Of a stretch of 64,000 nt of DNA, positions 47,064 to 58,359 are shown in pieces. The position numbers and the translations under genes were made by a program. Source of the stretch: Anisodus tanguticus (Eukaryota; Streptophyta; Magnoliopsida; Solanales; Solanaceae); NCBI GenBank assembly GCA_034509755.1, contig CM067544.1, positions 7,729,501 to 7,793,500 on the forward strand. Reading direction: 5' to 3'. The notes beneath the pieces were generated by a model. That model had not been told where the DNA came from. It did no database searches and worked only from the letters and a program-made list of their open reading frames with translations. Every line of letters starts with the position of its first letter. Within the stretch, counting starts at the first letter, position 1.

Positions 47064-47277
47064 TCTTCGTTCCAATTTAAGTGTCTTAGTTTGGTACAAA
47101 GTTAAAAAAAATAAATGGAGACTTTTGAATTTTGTGCCATTAAATTAAAGATATGTGTAGTTCTTTAAATCTTATGGTCTTAAACTTGTCAAAACTTATG
47201 AAATATAGAAAGAGACTTTTTTTGGGGACAGACCCAAAAAGAAAAGTAAGACATATAAATTGAGACGGAGGGAGTAT
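47064..47277. mobile_element. MITE with GGAGGGAGTA end
   Basis: Left end TTCGTTCCAATTTAAGTGTC with TTAG, right end ACATATAAATTGAGACGGAG ending GGAGTA, an imperfect inversion. About 214 bp. Same CTCCCTCCGT class as others in the window, but with a distinct body (AGTTTGGTACAAAGTT, GAAAGAGACTTTTTTTGG). Confidence 0.65.
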
Positions 47278-47310
47278 TAAAGATTAATCAAACATATTAA
47301 AATTAAATGG

Positions 47311-49581
47311 TGTTGTCACGCCTCAAACACGACCCTGAACGTAACAGGCATCCGATGTTATGAACAACACCGAAAGCACCTTATTTAATTAACGAACATC
47401 TAATCCTTCCTGCTAAACCAACTATCTTAACAAATATAAAATAAGTCATTTATAATTGAATGAAAGCATAATCACACTTAGAGATAATTCAACGGAAGTC
47501 TAATCAAATACTTAGTTATAAAACGTGGATAAATACTTCAACGAGTCATACGAGACTCCAACACACTACCCACAATCTGGCAACTAGCTATGAAGCTTCT
47601 AAGATAATAAGTAAATGTCTAACTCATCGAGACGCAGCTCGAAACTGAAATAAATAGACAAATAAAGATAGGGCGATGTCCCACGAACAAGCATGTGGGC
47701 TCACCAACTGATCCAGAAAGCAGCAAGGTCTTCTATTTGATATGCGTATCACGAACCTGCTCTCCTACGTTATCTGACACACCATCAAAAATAACAATGG
47801 TATGCCTGAGTACTGGGTACTTAGTGAATGTCTAAGGGGCAATGTTAACAAAACCAAAATAAGGTAGTAAATTCAATAGAAACAGTATTAATGAAAACAA
47901 TTCGAAATCCAAAGTTAGAGTATGATATCAAGCTTAGTAAAATTCAACAAAAGTAACCAATAATGAAGGATACATCAAGTTAAACTCATTAAGCGTTTAC
48001 CATATTAAGTCTTTCACTTACGAATCTGAAATCATCAATAAGCCAACTAATGGGCAACCAAATAATTAATACATGTCAACTCATGGACGAACAACTATTC
48101 GATACACTGGGGATTTATCCCACGAAGGCTAATCATTATATGGGATAGCACAACAATAGATACTCCGGGCTACACGCTTCGGAGGTCAATCGTCCTCTAG
48201 ATTGACACAACAATACTCACAAGTGATACGTTAGGATCCATAATGACTAATCGTCATCTGGACTAGCACGGCTTACCCATACAGGCCCAAACACAAACAA
48301 GTACAAGTCATGACATGTTAGCCGAATTCACTTCTCAAGTCATCTTCTCAATAATAGAGGTATTTCAAGTCTTAGACAAATTTAGAAACCTTATTCAAAG
48401 AACTTGTTCAATTTCTAATTCAAGAAAGCTCATTCCACGACGAAACATGTTTAAACCTTTAACCTTTAGAAAATACTTTCAATCATTCCAAAATGGGGCA
48501 AAACAAGTTCAATCAAAGTAGTATGTTACGAAAAAGGTTCGATGTAGACTTGACCCTACACACGAATGACCTTGTCTAAAAAGTATATTCAAATCAAAAA
48601 TAAGTTTAACGAAGAACAACCACTAAACAAAGGTTTCACGTATACAAACAATCAAAGAAGATTTCTGAAATCTAGACCTGCCTCAATTCCCGCTCAAACG
48701 AATTCCTCCAAATTCAACAATTGTTCTACAATTAATTAGGAAAATAAAGATTAGAACTTTAAACATTTTTCCTAGAATTTCTACCCTTTTTGAAAACTAG
48801 GGTTTTTAAGTCAACAATTCATGTTCTTCCTTTCACATGATTTACCCATGGATTCTAATCACTTGCAATAGCCCACACCAGTCTAAATCCATTTAATAAA
48901 CACCATTATAGATTAAGTTCTAACCATTATTGAGATTTCTCGAAAAGTCTTTTCAATGGTTCTTTCTTCAATTCTAAAAAATCTATGGATTATAATGATA
49001 ATCTAGTGTTAATCATTGTTATTTTAATGAGGTTTAATCATAGGATGGTTAGGAACTCACCTTGGGGTTTGAGAGAGAGGTATCTAGAGTTCTTTTCCTC
49101 CAAAAAGTCATCCAAAATGAAGTGGTATAACGTCGTTCCCGTGTGAGGTCGTGCAGCTGGGGGCCTACTTTGCGTATCTGACCATGCAACAAGGGCAACA
49201 ACACTGCCTCTGGTGCGCGGTCGCGCACCTGAAGGGTACTTCGTGTAGACTGCGCAATTTCTAGTAAAATGTGTATAACCTTTTACATAAATATCCGTTT
49301 GATCTCCACAATATATGGTTGAAAAGGTATTTCACAGACATACAACTTTCATGTTTTGAGTTTTCTTATATTCCTAGCGTAACTACCCGAACACTGGGAA
49401 TTAGTGAGGACTACCTCAGACTTAGATGAATTTTAAGAACTCTTAAACTTCACCATTTGGTTTGATATCATAGTGACTATCTTTCACTCAAATTCATCCC
49501 AAAGGGATTCATATAGTTAAAATATCACATTAACACCCATTCTACACATTCACACCTAACTCGAATTTACGGAGTGTTACA
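47311..49581 (-). repeat. 3' LTR of gypsy element
   Basis: Reads TGTAACACTCCGTAAATTCG from the right end and ends CAAACACxx...GGCGTGACAACA at the left. 2.27 kb, gene-free. It includes a GC-rich part around 49120-49260 with two related phrases (CGTGTGAGGTCGTGCAGCTG and GTGCGCGGTCGCGCACCTG). No matching 5-bp duplication can be tested because the other end is gone. Confidence 0.85.
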
Positions 49582-49806
49582 TTATCCCCCTCTTAGGATC
49601 ATTCGTCCCCGAATGAAAGTCATGGCCTAAGATTTTTCACTAACCTCAAATTTGAAGAATTTCTTGAGTTCTTTTACGAAATGATTTATCCCCAAGGATA
49701 ACATACGACTAATCACACCACAATTGGATCATTCATGCCTAAACACAAGAGTGATGGATTTATACATCTAATCTAAACTTTCGCAGGCATTAATTAACCG
49801 AAAGGT

Positions 49807-50893
49807 TCAACACATACCTATAATAGGGAATAAGTGAGGGTATCTATTCTTCATGGCCTCCTCAGCTTTCCAAGTTGCTTCTTCGGTATTATGATTATGC
49901 CACAAGACTTTAACCGAAGCTTCATCTTTCGTTCTCAACCTCCTAACTTGTCGATCTAAGATTTGCAGATGTCCTTCTTCATAAGATAACCCCTCATTGA
50001 TTTCAATCTCTTCATGAGTCAATACATGAGAATGATCGGGTTTATACAACCTCAACATCAAAATGTGAAACACATGATACACAATAGACATCTCATATGG
50101 TAGTTTCAACTCATAAGACACCTTCCTAATTATTCTCACAATTTCATAAGGGCTAATAAAATGAGGACTAAGCTTACCTTTTCTACCGAGCAGCATCACC
50201 CCCTTCACTGTTGATACTTTCAAGAATACTCTATCACACACGGAGAATTCTAGCTCGCGACGCCTCATATCTGTATAGGACTTTCATCGGTTGTGAGTTA
50301 TCTTTAGTCGTTGCACAATAAAATTCACCTTCTTGATTATTTTGTGAACGAAGTCAGGACCCAATAGTTCTACTTCGGCGGGTTCAAACCACCCAATTGG
50401 AGATCTACAACACCTCTCATACAATGCTTCATAGGGAGCCATCTGGATACTTGCTTGATAACTGTTGTTGTAAGCAAATTTCACAAGTGGTAAGTGTTCA
50501 TCCCAGTTACCTCTAAAATAAATCGCACACCCCCTTAGTATATTTTCCAAAGTTTGTATAGTTTTCTCTGCTTGCCCGTCCGTATAAGGATGGAAGGCAG
50601 TGCTCAAGTTCACTCGAGTTTCCAAACCCTCTTGGAACGATTTCCATAAATGAACAGTGAATTGTGTACCTCTGTTAGATATAATGGATGTCAGAATCCC
50701 TTGCAGTCTAACTATCTCCTTCAAATATAACTTGGCGTAGTGTGCCGTTGTGTCTGTTGTCTTCACGGGAAGGAAATGAGCAGACTTTGTGAGTCTATCT
50801 ACGATCACCCAAATAAAGTCACACTTGGCCTTCGTGCGGGGTAAACCCACAACAAAGTCCTAATTAATCACCTCTCACTTCCATTGCGGTATC
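49807..50893 (-). pseudogene. Gypsy integrase C-terminus and chromodomain-like tail
   Basis: A single frame with two stops (near 50860 and at 50284). Seen: W-K-W-E-V-I, D-F-V-V-G-L-P-R-T, V-D-R-L-T-K-S-A-H-F, S-N-R-G-T-Q-F-T (the usual D is N), F-H-P-Y-T-D-G-Q-A-E, then G-D/C-D-R-V-F-L-K-V-S, K-L-S-P-H-F-I-S-P-Y-E-I, and finally a tail with I-L-D-R-Q-V-R-R-L-R and V-L-W-H-N resembling a chromodomain. The stops sit where glutamine is usual. The missing catalytic Asp shows it is dead. Confidence 0.88.
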
Positions 50894-50897
50894 TCAC

Positions 50898-51085
50898 ACT
50901 TGACCAACATTTTAAGCTATATTTTATCATCATGTTAATATGAGAAGAATTGTAATTTATGATACTTTTCACATAATTTACGAATACCAAAATTTTAGAT
51001 TTAAAATATTGAATTAATATAGTCTAATTTAATTTTAAAATTTAATCAAATTGACTTTTAAAAAGAAAAATATGATAAGTATTTT
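50898..51085. mobile_element. Truncated MITE next to the gypsy fragment
   Basis: GACCAACATTTTAAGCTATA, then ATGAGAAGAATTGTAATTTA and a right end TATGATAAGTATTTTAGGG correspond to the interior and right end of the MITE seen split at 31634-32725. Its left terminus is replaced by the gypsy fragment, marking a deletion or recombination junction near 50897. Confidence 0.6.
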
Positions 51086-51621
51086 AGGGCGGGGAATAAA
51101 ACTTTCGTGCAAAATTTATCATAATTATCCAATAAAAATTTGGAAACCAGACATGTCGACACTAGGGTTTCTAGGCTAAACATGCGTCCACGAATAAAGA
51201 TTCCGGGCCCGCCTACCGTCTTGTAAGTAATCATCCATATAGCCTTCGCCAATTGATTTCAAGTTTCATATCTCGTGTATGTCACGCATATCTCTTCGCG
51301 CGTAATTCAATATTCCCTCATTGGCCACTTTAAGTGATCAGTTCGATTGGTCCACGTACTCATCTGACAGCGATGTATAGCTGGCAATAGCAATGGTTGT
51401 TTAGTAAATTCATGTAGTTTCCAGGGGCTAAATATCACCAAAAAAAATTGTCTTGTATGACAATAGTAATATGATTTGGTTTTCACCATATTTTTTTGTA
51501 CGCATATAGGATAAACAGTACGAGGGAAAGGTATTGTGTTATGTCTGAGAGGGATCTTTCTTCTTTATTATACTAAGAATTTTATACAGATCTCTCTCGT
51601 TTTCAATTCTTTGCATCAGCT

Positions 51622-54600
51622 ATGGGTATCTGGGAAGCTTTCCTCAATTGGCTTCGAAGGTATATTACCTTTTTCATTACTATATTCTTTTCTTTATTTA
51701 TTGTATTATGAGGTTTGCAAAGAATAAATGGTCAAGGCTTGGTTAAAAGACAAAAAAAAATTATAAAGGTAAATAGGATCCATATAACTAGGCTTAGTTG
51801 ATGAATTTTCTTTTTCTATAGAGGATTTTGTGTGCTCTTGATTGGTTAATTGTGACAGTTATGTGTAGATTCTATACGGGAATGTTCATATGCCGCTGTT
51901 GGCTTATGGATTTGAGAATAAAGAAATGAGCGTTATCATTAAAGATATATGAATTTGTACTGTGGTGTACGATCTATCTTCCTTTTGTTTGTTTATTTTT
52001 TCGTATTTGGTGTGTTATCTGTTGATGTTTGATTAATGACTCTGGTGCATGTGTCATCGTAATTGTTTTGTTTGAGGTTTCTGGAATTTGGAATAAAAGG
52101 ATATGGTTTTTGCATCTTCTTTTGTTTATCGGGATGACTGTTAATTATTGTTGTCTTTGCAACTTATCTTGAGCCGAGTGTCTATTGGAAACAGTCTCCC
52201 GACCTTGGTATAACGTTTGCGTAGACTCTACCCTCCTAAACTCCACCTGGTGTGATTATACTGGGTATGTTGTTGTTGTTGTTGTCTTCAGTTGAATGAG
52301 TCTTTTATTTGCTGGGGCACTACTGTGCGTCTGTGAAATTTATCATGAAGCTTGGGTAATAGTGGTGTCATCATATCCCTGCATATCTTAGTAATTTATA
52401 TCAATGACTTTCAGACCAAGGAAAAGAAATTGGACTTGGGAGATAAATGGCAGCAAACATTCAGTCTGTTTATAAGATGTGGGCAGCATAACAAGGTTTT
52501 GGATTTTTTAGGCTACGAGATGTTGAACTGTCTACAAAAAGATGTTTTTTTCAAATCTATCCAGAGTTCCTCTTATCTTGTCCTCTTTTTCACTTCTGAA
52601 AGAGTTACAGTGTGGAAGTTTCTATGGTCACTAAACCTCTTTATTGTACTTCACTACTACACCTCACACCAAGGCATGGCAACGAACATTGAAAGATTGT
52701 TTTTTTTAAATAGTGCAAGGATATTTTCTATTTTGAAACGACAAGAAATCTATTCTGTCTTTCAGTACAAGTGAGTGTTCTAGGATAAACCTCTCAATTG
52801 GCACTGGCAGTTCTCATTCACACTTGTCATATTATACTACTGAAAATTTGTTTATCTTTGGCTAGCTACAAGAAGGGATTTCATGTCTTCCCTTCCTAGG
52901 ATCTCGTGCCAGCTGAAATCGTGTTTCTTTTCCCGTAGATGGTCTCTTATCATTTTTCTCGTTGTCCGTGATAAGTTCTTGAGAACTTATTCCTTTTGTC
53001 ATTTTATCCTTTTGGTTTATTTACTTTCCAGATTTGGCTGGAACATTTCCCTTCTTTAACTCTTATTTGAATTTTCCACCTACATCCTCGAAATTCTTGT
53101 AGCTTTTGACTTTTCTAAGTTTCTTGCAAAATGATTTGTGTCTTCCTTCAGAGTCATTGCTGTAGACAGATTCTTTGCCTGGTCCGTCATTGACCGCCTC
53201 TTATCAGAAAAATAAAGTCTATATATGTGGTTGGAATGCTTTTTCATATCTTTAAAAGGACTAGATACTGACTGAGTGACTGGTGAAACAACTTTTAATA
53301 TCTGCAGGGCCCTTTTTGATTTTGCTTATTTGGCAATTCATACTTCCCCTTTGGCTTCAATCATATGCATAACTTTTTCCTGAGGTTCAACTGGGGTGCT
53401 TCCAGAAATGACTGGACCAAAAAACTAATATCTGACATAGTTTAAGGTGTTGCCATCTGTTTTTCAGTGTTGTGACATCCCTCCGTGTTGAGCACTTTAG
53501 ATCTTGTAGTTGCTATTAGTGTAAGGTCTTTCAATTATGGTGTTGTGTCTCATACTTATTTCTTAGTTTGGAACTTGACTGTTGAAACTTATTGTTATCT
53601 TCTTTCTGAGGTGGACTTAAAAGTATAAGTCAGAATTTCAATATTACAAATGCACTTGTGCTGATCACTATGTTTCCTTTGGCTCTTATGAAATGATTCC
53701 TCATTCCAATCTTGCTTGTTCCAGCCTCTTCTTTAAGCAGGAAATGGAGCTTTCATTGATAGGATTACAAAATGCGGGAAAAACATCTCTTGTAAATGTT
53801 ATAGCTGTAAGTAAACTACTTGTTTACCTGCTAGTGCCAGCTCATCATTATGTTTCACTTGCTTTGCTTCCATATAACTAATGGAATCTGAAACCTTAAT
53901 GGATTTTTTCCTCTCTTCTCATTCTTAGACTGGTGGATACAGTGAAGACATGATACCAACTGTAAGTTTTCATCCTAAAGGATCTCATACTAGTTTTTAG
54001 TTTTTGGCCAATTCTGCTAAATATTTCAAAGTGATCTTTTATAATCACACGAAAGTTATTGGCCTTTAGGTGGGATTTAACATGCGCAAAGTGACTAAAG
54101 GAAATGTCACTATAAAATTGTGGGACCTTGGAGGTCAACCCAGATTCCGCAGTATGTGGGAGAGATATTGTCGTGCAGTTTCTGCTATAGTGTATGCATC
54201 TCCTCTCCAACTTATATTATTTGAACTGCTTTAACAGAAAGATTTAGATGAATCTATTTATACACTTATTTAGAAGATAACACATGGTAGATGGTGGCGG
54301 TTCTTACAAATTGAGATGAATTCAAATTTATCCATGGTTTATTAATGAACAGTTTTATTGAATCTCATGGTTTGCTTGCCTGATCAAGCTATCCGATCTG
54401 GTGCTTGACAGGTCTATATTTTTATGCCTTCGATAGGTGGAATTCCTTGATCTTGACCATTTCTGTGTATTTAAAGGAATGATGCTAAATAATGTACTTC
54501 CTTAGAGTTTTAACAAATTTCAAGGACCTAAGTGTATTTACATATACATGAATTCTTATACTATAGCCTTGAGCTAATTTGTCCTTCCCTGCAGTTATGT

Positions 54601-55414
54601 TGTTGATGCTGCTGATTCTGATAACCTCAGCATTTCAAGTAGTGAACTCCATGACCTGCTGAGCAAGCCATCACTGAGTGGTATTCCACTGCTGGTGCTG
54701 GGAAACAAGATTGACAAGTCCGGTGCCCTGTCCAAACAGGCTTTGACTGACCAGATGTAAGTGCAGAAAATTCCGTGCGAGTGATTGGTGGCCTTTATAG
54801 CATTAGTTTACATTATGGTTGGTTTGTGGAAGGTAGGGAAAAGATTAGATTTGGGATTAAATTTAACATGTGTTTGGTTGGAGTATTAGCTAATACGAAA
54901 ATTAAAATCAGGACTATATCTAGATCACTTATAAAAGGTGGGATAAGTTATACCGAAATTAAAATCAAGACTATAATCAAGATCACTTATAAAAGGTGGG
55001 ATGAGTTGTACACTATAGTCTTGGTTTTAATCCCAGGATTATAATCCTGGGACATCCCAGTTTGAAACCAAACGACCCCTTCCTTTTTTCACATGGTTTA
55101 AAAAGCTTTTGGAAGGACTGCAAATACCTCTGCATGTTTCTCCTCTTCATATCTTAGTTGCAAAGAAGATGGGATCTTAACCTGATCATCCTTCCTGCTA
55201 TGTGCTATCCCTCCTATTTTTTTGTTTAAACCCCAGTCGCATAGCGTATATATATCTATATGGACTTTTCTTTAAGAACATTGTGTTGTTTTGCAGGGAT
55301 TTGAAATCAATAACTGATAGAGAAGTGTGCTGCTATATGATCTCGTGCAAGAATTCCACCAATATTGACTCGGTCATTGATTGGCTTGTTAAGCACTCGA
55401 AATCAAAGAGCTAA
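51622..55414 (+). CDS. ARL8: ARL8-type small GTPase (ADP-ribosylation factor-like)
   Basis: Six exons, all GT-AG: 51622-51659, 53725-53806, 53929-53961, 54070-54191, 54595-54756 and 55297-55414 (TAA); 184 residues, the standard ARL8 length. Motifs: amphipathic N-terminus [12 protein letters not shown]-loop G-L-Q-N-A-G-K-T (26-33), switch I P-T-V-G-F-N (50-55), D-L-G-G-Q (70-74), N-K-I-D (129-132) and S-C-K (162-164). All nucleotide-binding residues are present, so it should be active. Relatives act on vacuolar/late endosomal membranes; in Arabidopsis ARL8 is also a host factor for tobamovirus replication with TOM1 (from memory). Unlike ARF proteins, there is no Gly2 followed by a typical myristoylation context; ARL8 membrane binding relies on N-terminal acetylation. 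Intron 1 is 2.1 kb and holds a SINE tail. Confidence 0.97.
52168..52287 (+). repeat. TTG-tailed SINE 3' part in ARL8 intron 1
   Basis: TTGAGCCGAGTGTCTATTGG, AAACAGTCTCCCGACCTTGG, TGCGTAGACTCTACCCTCC, CTGGTGTGATTATACTGGG, TATG and (TTG)n match the body and tail of the common Solanaceae SINE. About 120 bp; the tRNA part is missing. Target duplications are unclear. Confidence 0.75.
54845..55080. mobile_element. MITE in ARL8 intron 5
   Basis: The ends ATGTGTTTGGTTGG and AACCAAACGACCCC are inverted in part, and the inside contains two tandem ~60-bp copies (AAATTAAAATCA(G/A)GACTATA and GATCACTTATAAAAGGTGGG). A palindrome CCCAGGATTATAATCCTGGG occurs at 55032-55051. Typical of GTTTGGT-ended MITEs in this family. 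Ends are approximate. Confidence 0.65.
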
Positions 55415-56616
55415 GGATGACAAACTTTTTTGTAGTGGTGCTGATTTATATGTTAAATTCGCGAGGCTATTGTTTTTTTCTGCTGGTTTCTCCAGAGTTC
55501 TCCTGTATTGTAAATTAAATTATTTGTCAATCGAATGTGTTGTTACATGTTTTTTTTTACCTTTTTGAGATTTTCTATCTCAACTCTCTCTATTGTGTGT
55601 CATTCCTCTTATGGTGTTTACGGCACGAATTTGTGTGAAATGGCGGATCTTTTATTTATTAGACGAAACATAAGTTATCATAATAGTCCAATTATTAATG
55701 CCAAATTATGTGTATTCTTTGAATATGTGAGCTTCAAAAGATAATGTCTATGTCTGGTAAATTCTCTTTAACTTTGGAATGACGGGTTTCTTTGCATAGG
55801 TGATGGGCAGCGATTAAAGACTAAAATGACTTTTTTGAGTATTAAAGCTTTTAAAAGTGTCTATTTAAATATCTTATTAATATGTGATTTATGGTACAAT
55901 ATTATTTCTATATATGGAGATGTAAACTTTATTAAAAAAAAGTTAAGAAATAATTTATATGTAGAAGCAATATGAGAAAATGTAAATAAAGAAAGTATTT
56001 TTTAGTATTTAATTGTCAGAACATATAGTTTAAGAAGAACATTTTCACCAAGTGTGAGAAAATGACTTCATTTTTCCTAACTATTTACGCTGTCAGTTTA
56101 TATTACTTCTCAAATCAACATTAGAACATTATTATATATCTTTAGTGAATTTGTCCACGATTCGTGCGATTATAAAAGACAACAATAATATACTATATAT
56201 ATATATATAATAAAAAAATTACACCTACTCGGCCGTTTCTATAAATATTCAAACGTACAATTTGATTTCATGAGGAAAAATGTAGGAATTCACGTACGAT
56301 CGTCTTCTTTGGAAGTGAAAAAACACTATTTATTCTTGCAATTTACTATAATTTTAAAGTAAATCATATAAATACATCATTTATCAAAGTTAAAAAATCT
56401 TTAAATAAAAAATAAATGGTGATCTTCTTCATGTATATAATAAATTAAAATTACCTTATTCTTCCTTCCTCCCTGTTGCTTTATATTTATTAAATTTTCA
56501 CGCCATGCATATTTTTTGGCAGTTTTAAAAACATAAACATAACAAACACCAAATGAAAGATGTATTTCAATCATTAAATATATTCCTTTTGAGCAATCAA
56601 TTATAAATTTTGAATT
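55415..56616. other. ARL8 3' flank
   Basis: 3' untranslated region then very AT-rich spacer. No gene supported. Confidence 0.45.
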
Positions 56617-57335
56617 TTGGTTAGTTGTTAGCATACTTTCAACAATAAGTTACTAATTTAAACCCAAAAAAATTACAAACTTACAACAATAAAAAATTCA
56701 TATAAAAGTTAAACGTAAGCGGCATCATAGAGTACATTGGAAAAAATAAATATAGAAGAAAATAATACAATACAAACATCATTATGACCTTAATCATTAA
56801 AAAATTACGGAATTAATGCGTAATTTTTTCAGCTCTTGTCGATGTCCACTCTCACAAACCTATCATCATTCAAGAGCCTTTTTCTTTTGCAAGTCAAACA
56901 AAAGCATGAATATAATACTACAATGAAAATGAATGATAACCTTGAACAGAGGTTCATAAAACAAAAAATATGAATTTATATAAATAAAAACTTGGTTAGT
57001 AGTTAGCATACTTCCAACAATAAGTTACTAATTTGAACAAAAAATATTACAGACTTACGACAATTAAAAATTTATATAAAATTAAACTTAAGATGAGGTA
57101 TATAGATAAAAATAAATCAAGAAGAAAATAATACAATACAAATATCATTACGACCTTAACCATTAAAATAAAAGAAAACGTTACGGAATAAGGCATAATT
57201 TTTCAAACTCACCATTCAAAAGTATTCTTCTTTAAGTCAAACAAAAACATGAATATGATAATGAAGTGAAAATGGAGGATAACTTTGGGTAGAGGCTCAT
57301 GAAATAAAAATATGAATTTATAAAGATAAAAATGG
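56617..57335. repeat. Two-copy tandem duplication, ~375-bp unit
   Basis: Unit 1 from 56617 and unit 2 from 56992 both open TTGGTTAG(T)TGTTAGCATACTT-like, then AACAATAAGTTACTAATTT, AGAAGAAAATAATACAATAC, CAAGTCAAACAAAA/TAAGTCAAACAAAA and GAATTTATA. Similarity is clearly below identity, so the duplication is not recent. No coding content. Confidence 0.8.
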
Positions 57336-57734
57336 AGGAATACCATAAGGTATCTTAACTTTTTAAATTAAATATTTGGAGGTTATGAATTTAAAAACTT
57401 GATAGCATGGGAGTTGTAAATATTATTATTAAGAATAGGAATTAAATGAGTTATGAAGATAATTTTTTAAAGCAAATAAAGGGTGAAAAAACAAATAAAG
57501 AATAGAGAAAGATTAACAAAACAGATACAGTGTTATAGTATACTACGCGGTATTAAGGGAAAACAACATTTACTATCTCTAAAATCCAAACTATTTACGC
57601 GTCTGTGCCCTCTATCAAACTAATTACTCCAAATACTACTTCGGAATAAAGTAATTACCCGTGTTGCCCCCACTTTTGCTTTTGCACGCTTAACCACACG
57701 TGACGTCAGCGGCACAGGTGATGTTCTCTTTCTT

Positions 57735-57975
57735 TGCTCCAAAAGGTGGAATCTCCCACCCCAGGAAGACCCACACCCCTGGCCCGACAAGCGCCCGCGA
57801 AGGAGGTAAATCATGCGCGACTAATTGATTTCAAAGGTTAGACCACTATCACGCTGCGCACAAGGGGCCCTCCTTTATTTCAAGAAGAAACCCCCACACT
57901 GCCGCTGACGGGATTCGATCATTGGTCTTTGCTCCAAATATCCCCTTTGAAACCAATTGAGCTGTCCAAACGGAC
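57735..57975 (-). mobile_element. tRNA-derived SINE nested in the Mutator-like element
   Basis: 241 bp flanked by perfect 18-bp duplications (ggtgatgttctctttctt at 57717-57734 and 57976-57993). On the minus strand it starts GTCCGTTTGGACAGCTCAAT with an A box (CAGCTCAATTGG), has a B box GATCGAATCCC near 57912, and continues as a GC-rich body. The two boxes are about 40 bp apart as in a tRNA. Full-length by appearance; I cannot name the family. Confidence 0.85.
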
Positions 57976-58359
57976 GGTGATGTTCTCTTTCTTCTTCTTA
58001 TTTTTGTTGTTTTGTCTTTTCTAATTGTAAGCATAAGTCACATCAATCACATGCTAGCTTGTCCTTCTCTTATGCAATCTTTTTTATCATTTTATTTTCT
58101 TGTTTCTTTGTATCTTCTTTTCTCTTTATTTTCTTCTTCTTTTTGGTTACTATCTTTTTATTATTTCTTGTCTTTTTATTAAAAAATATTAGTTAAATAT
58201 TTTAAAATTAATAAAAAATTAATAATTAAAATATAAAAAGTATTTACATGAATTAGTAGTTTTATTCAAAATTATAATTTATTAAAATGATATAAAAATA
58301 AAACACCAAATTACACTTTTTATTGTATTTTTCTTTTAAATTTTCATGCTTTGAAAGCA

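Larger units (their letters stand above)
47311..50896 (-). mobile_element. Ty3-gypsy element, 3' part only
   Basis: On the minus strand: integrase C-terminal half with chromodomain-like tail (50893-49807), untranslated segment, polypurine tract (AAGAGGGGGATAA at 49582-49594), then one 2271-bp LTR (49581-47311, TG...CA). Everything 5' of the integrase core is missing and no second LTR exists in the window. At about 50897 it abuts half a MITE. The long LTR and tail fit the chromovirus (Tekay/Del-like) lineage. Confidence 0.9.

Noticed and set aside
47311..49581. A host gene in the 2.3 kb between copia element 2 and the integrase fragment
   Set aside because: TG...CA ends and an adjacent polypurine tract show it is the gypsy LTR; its open frames are short.
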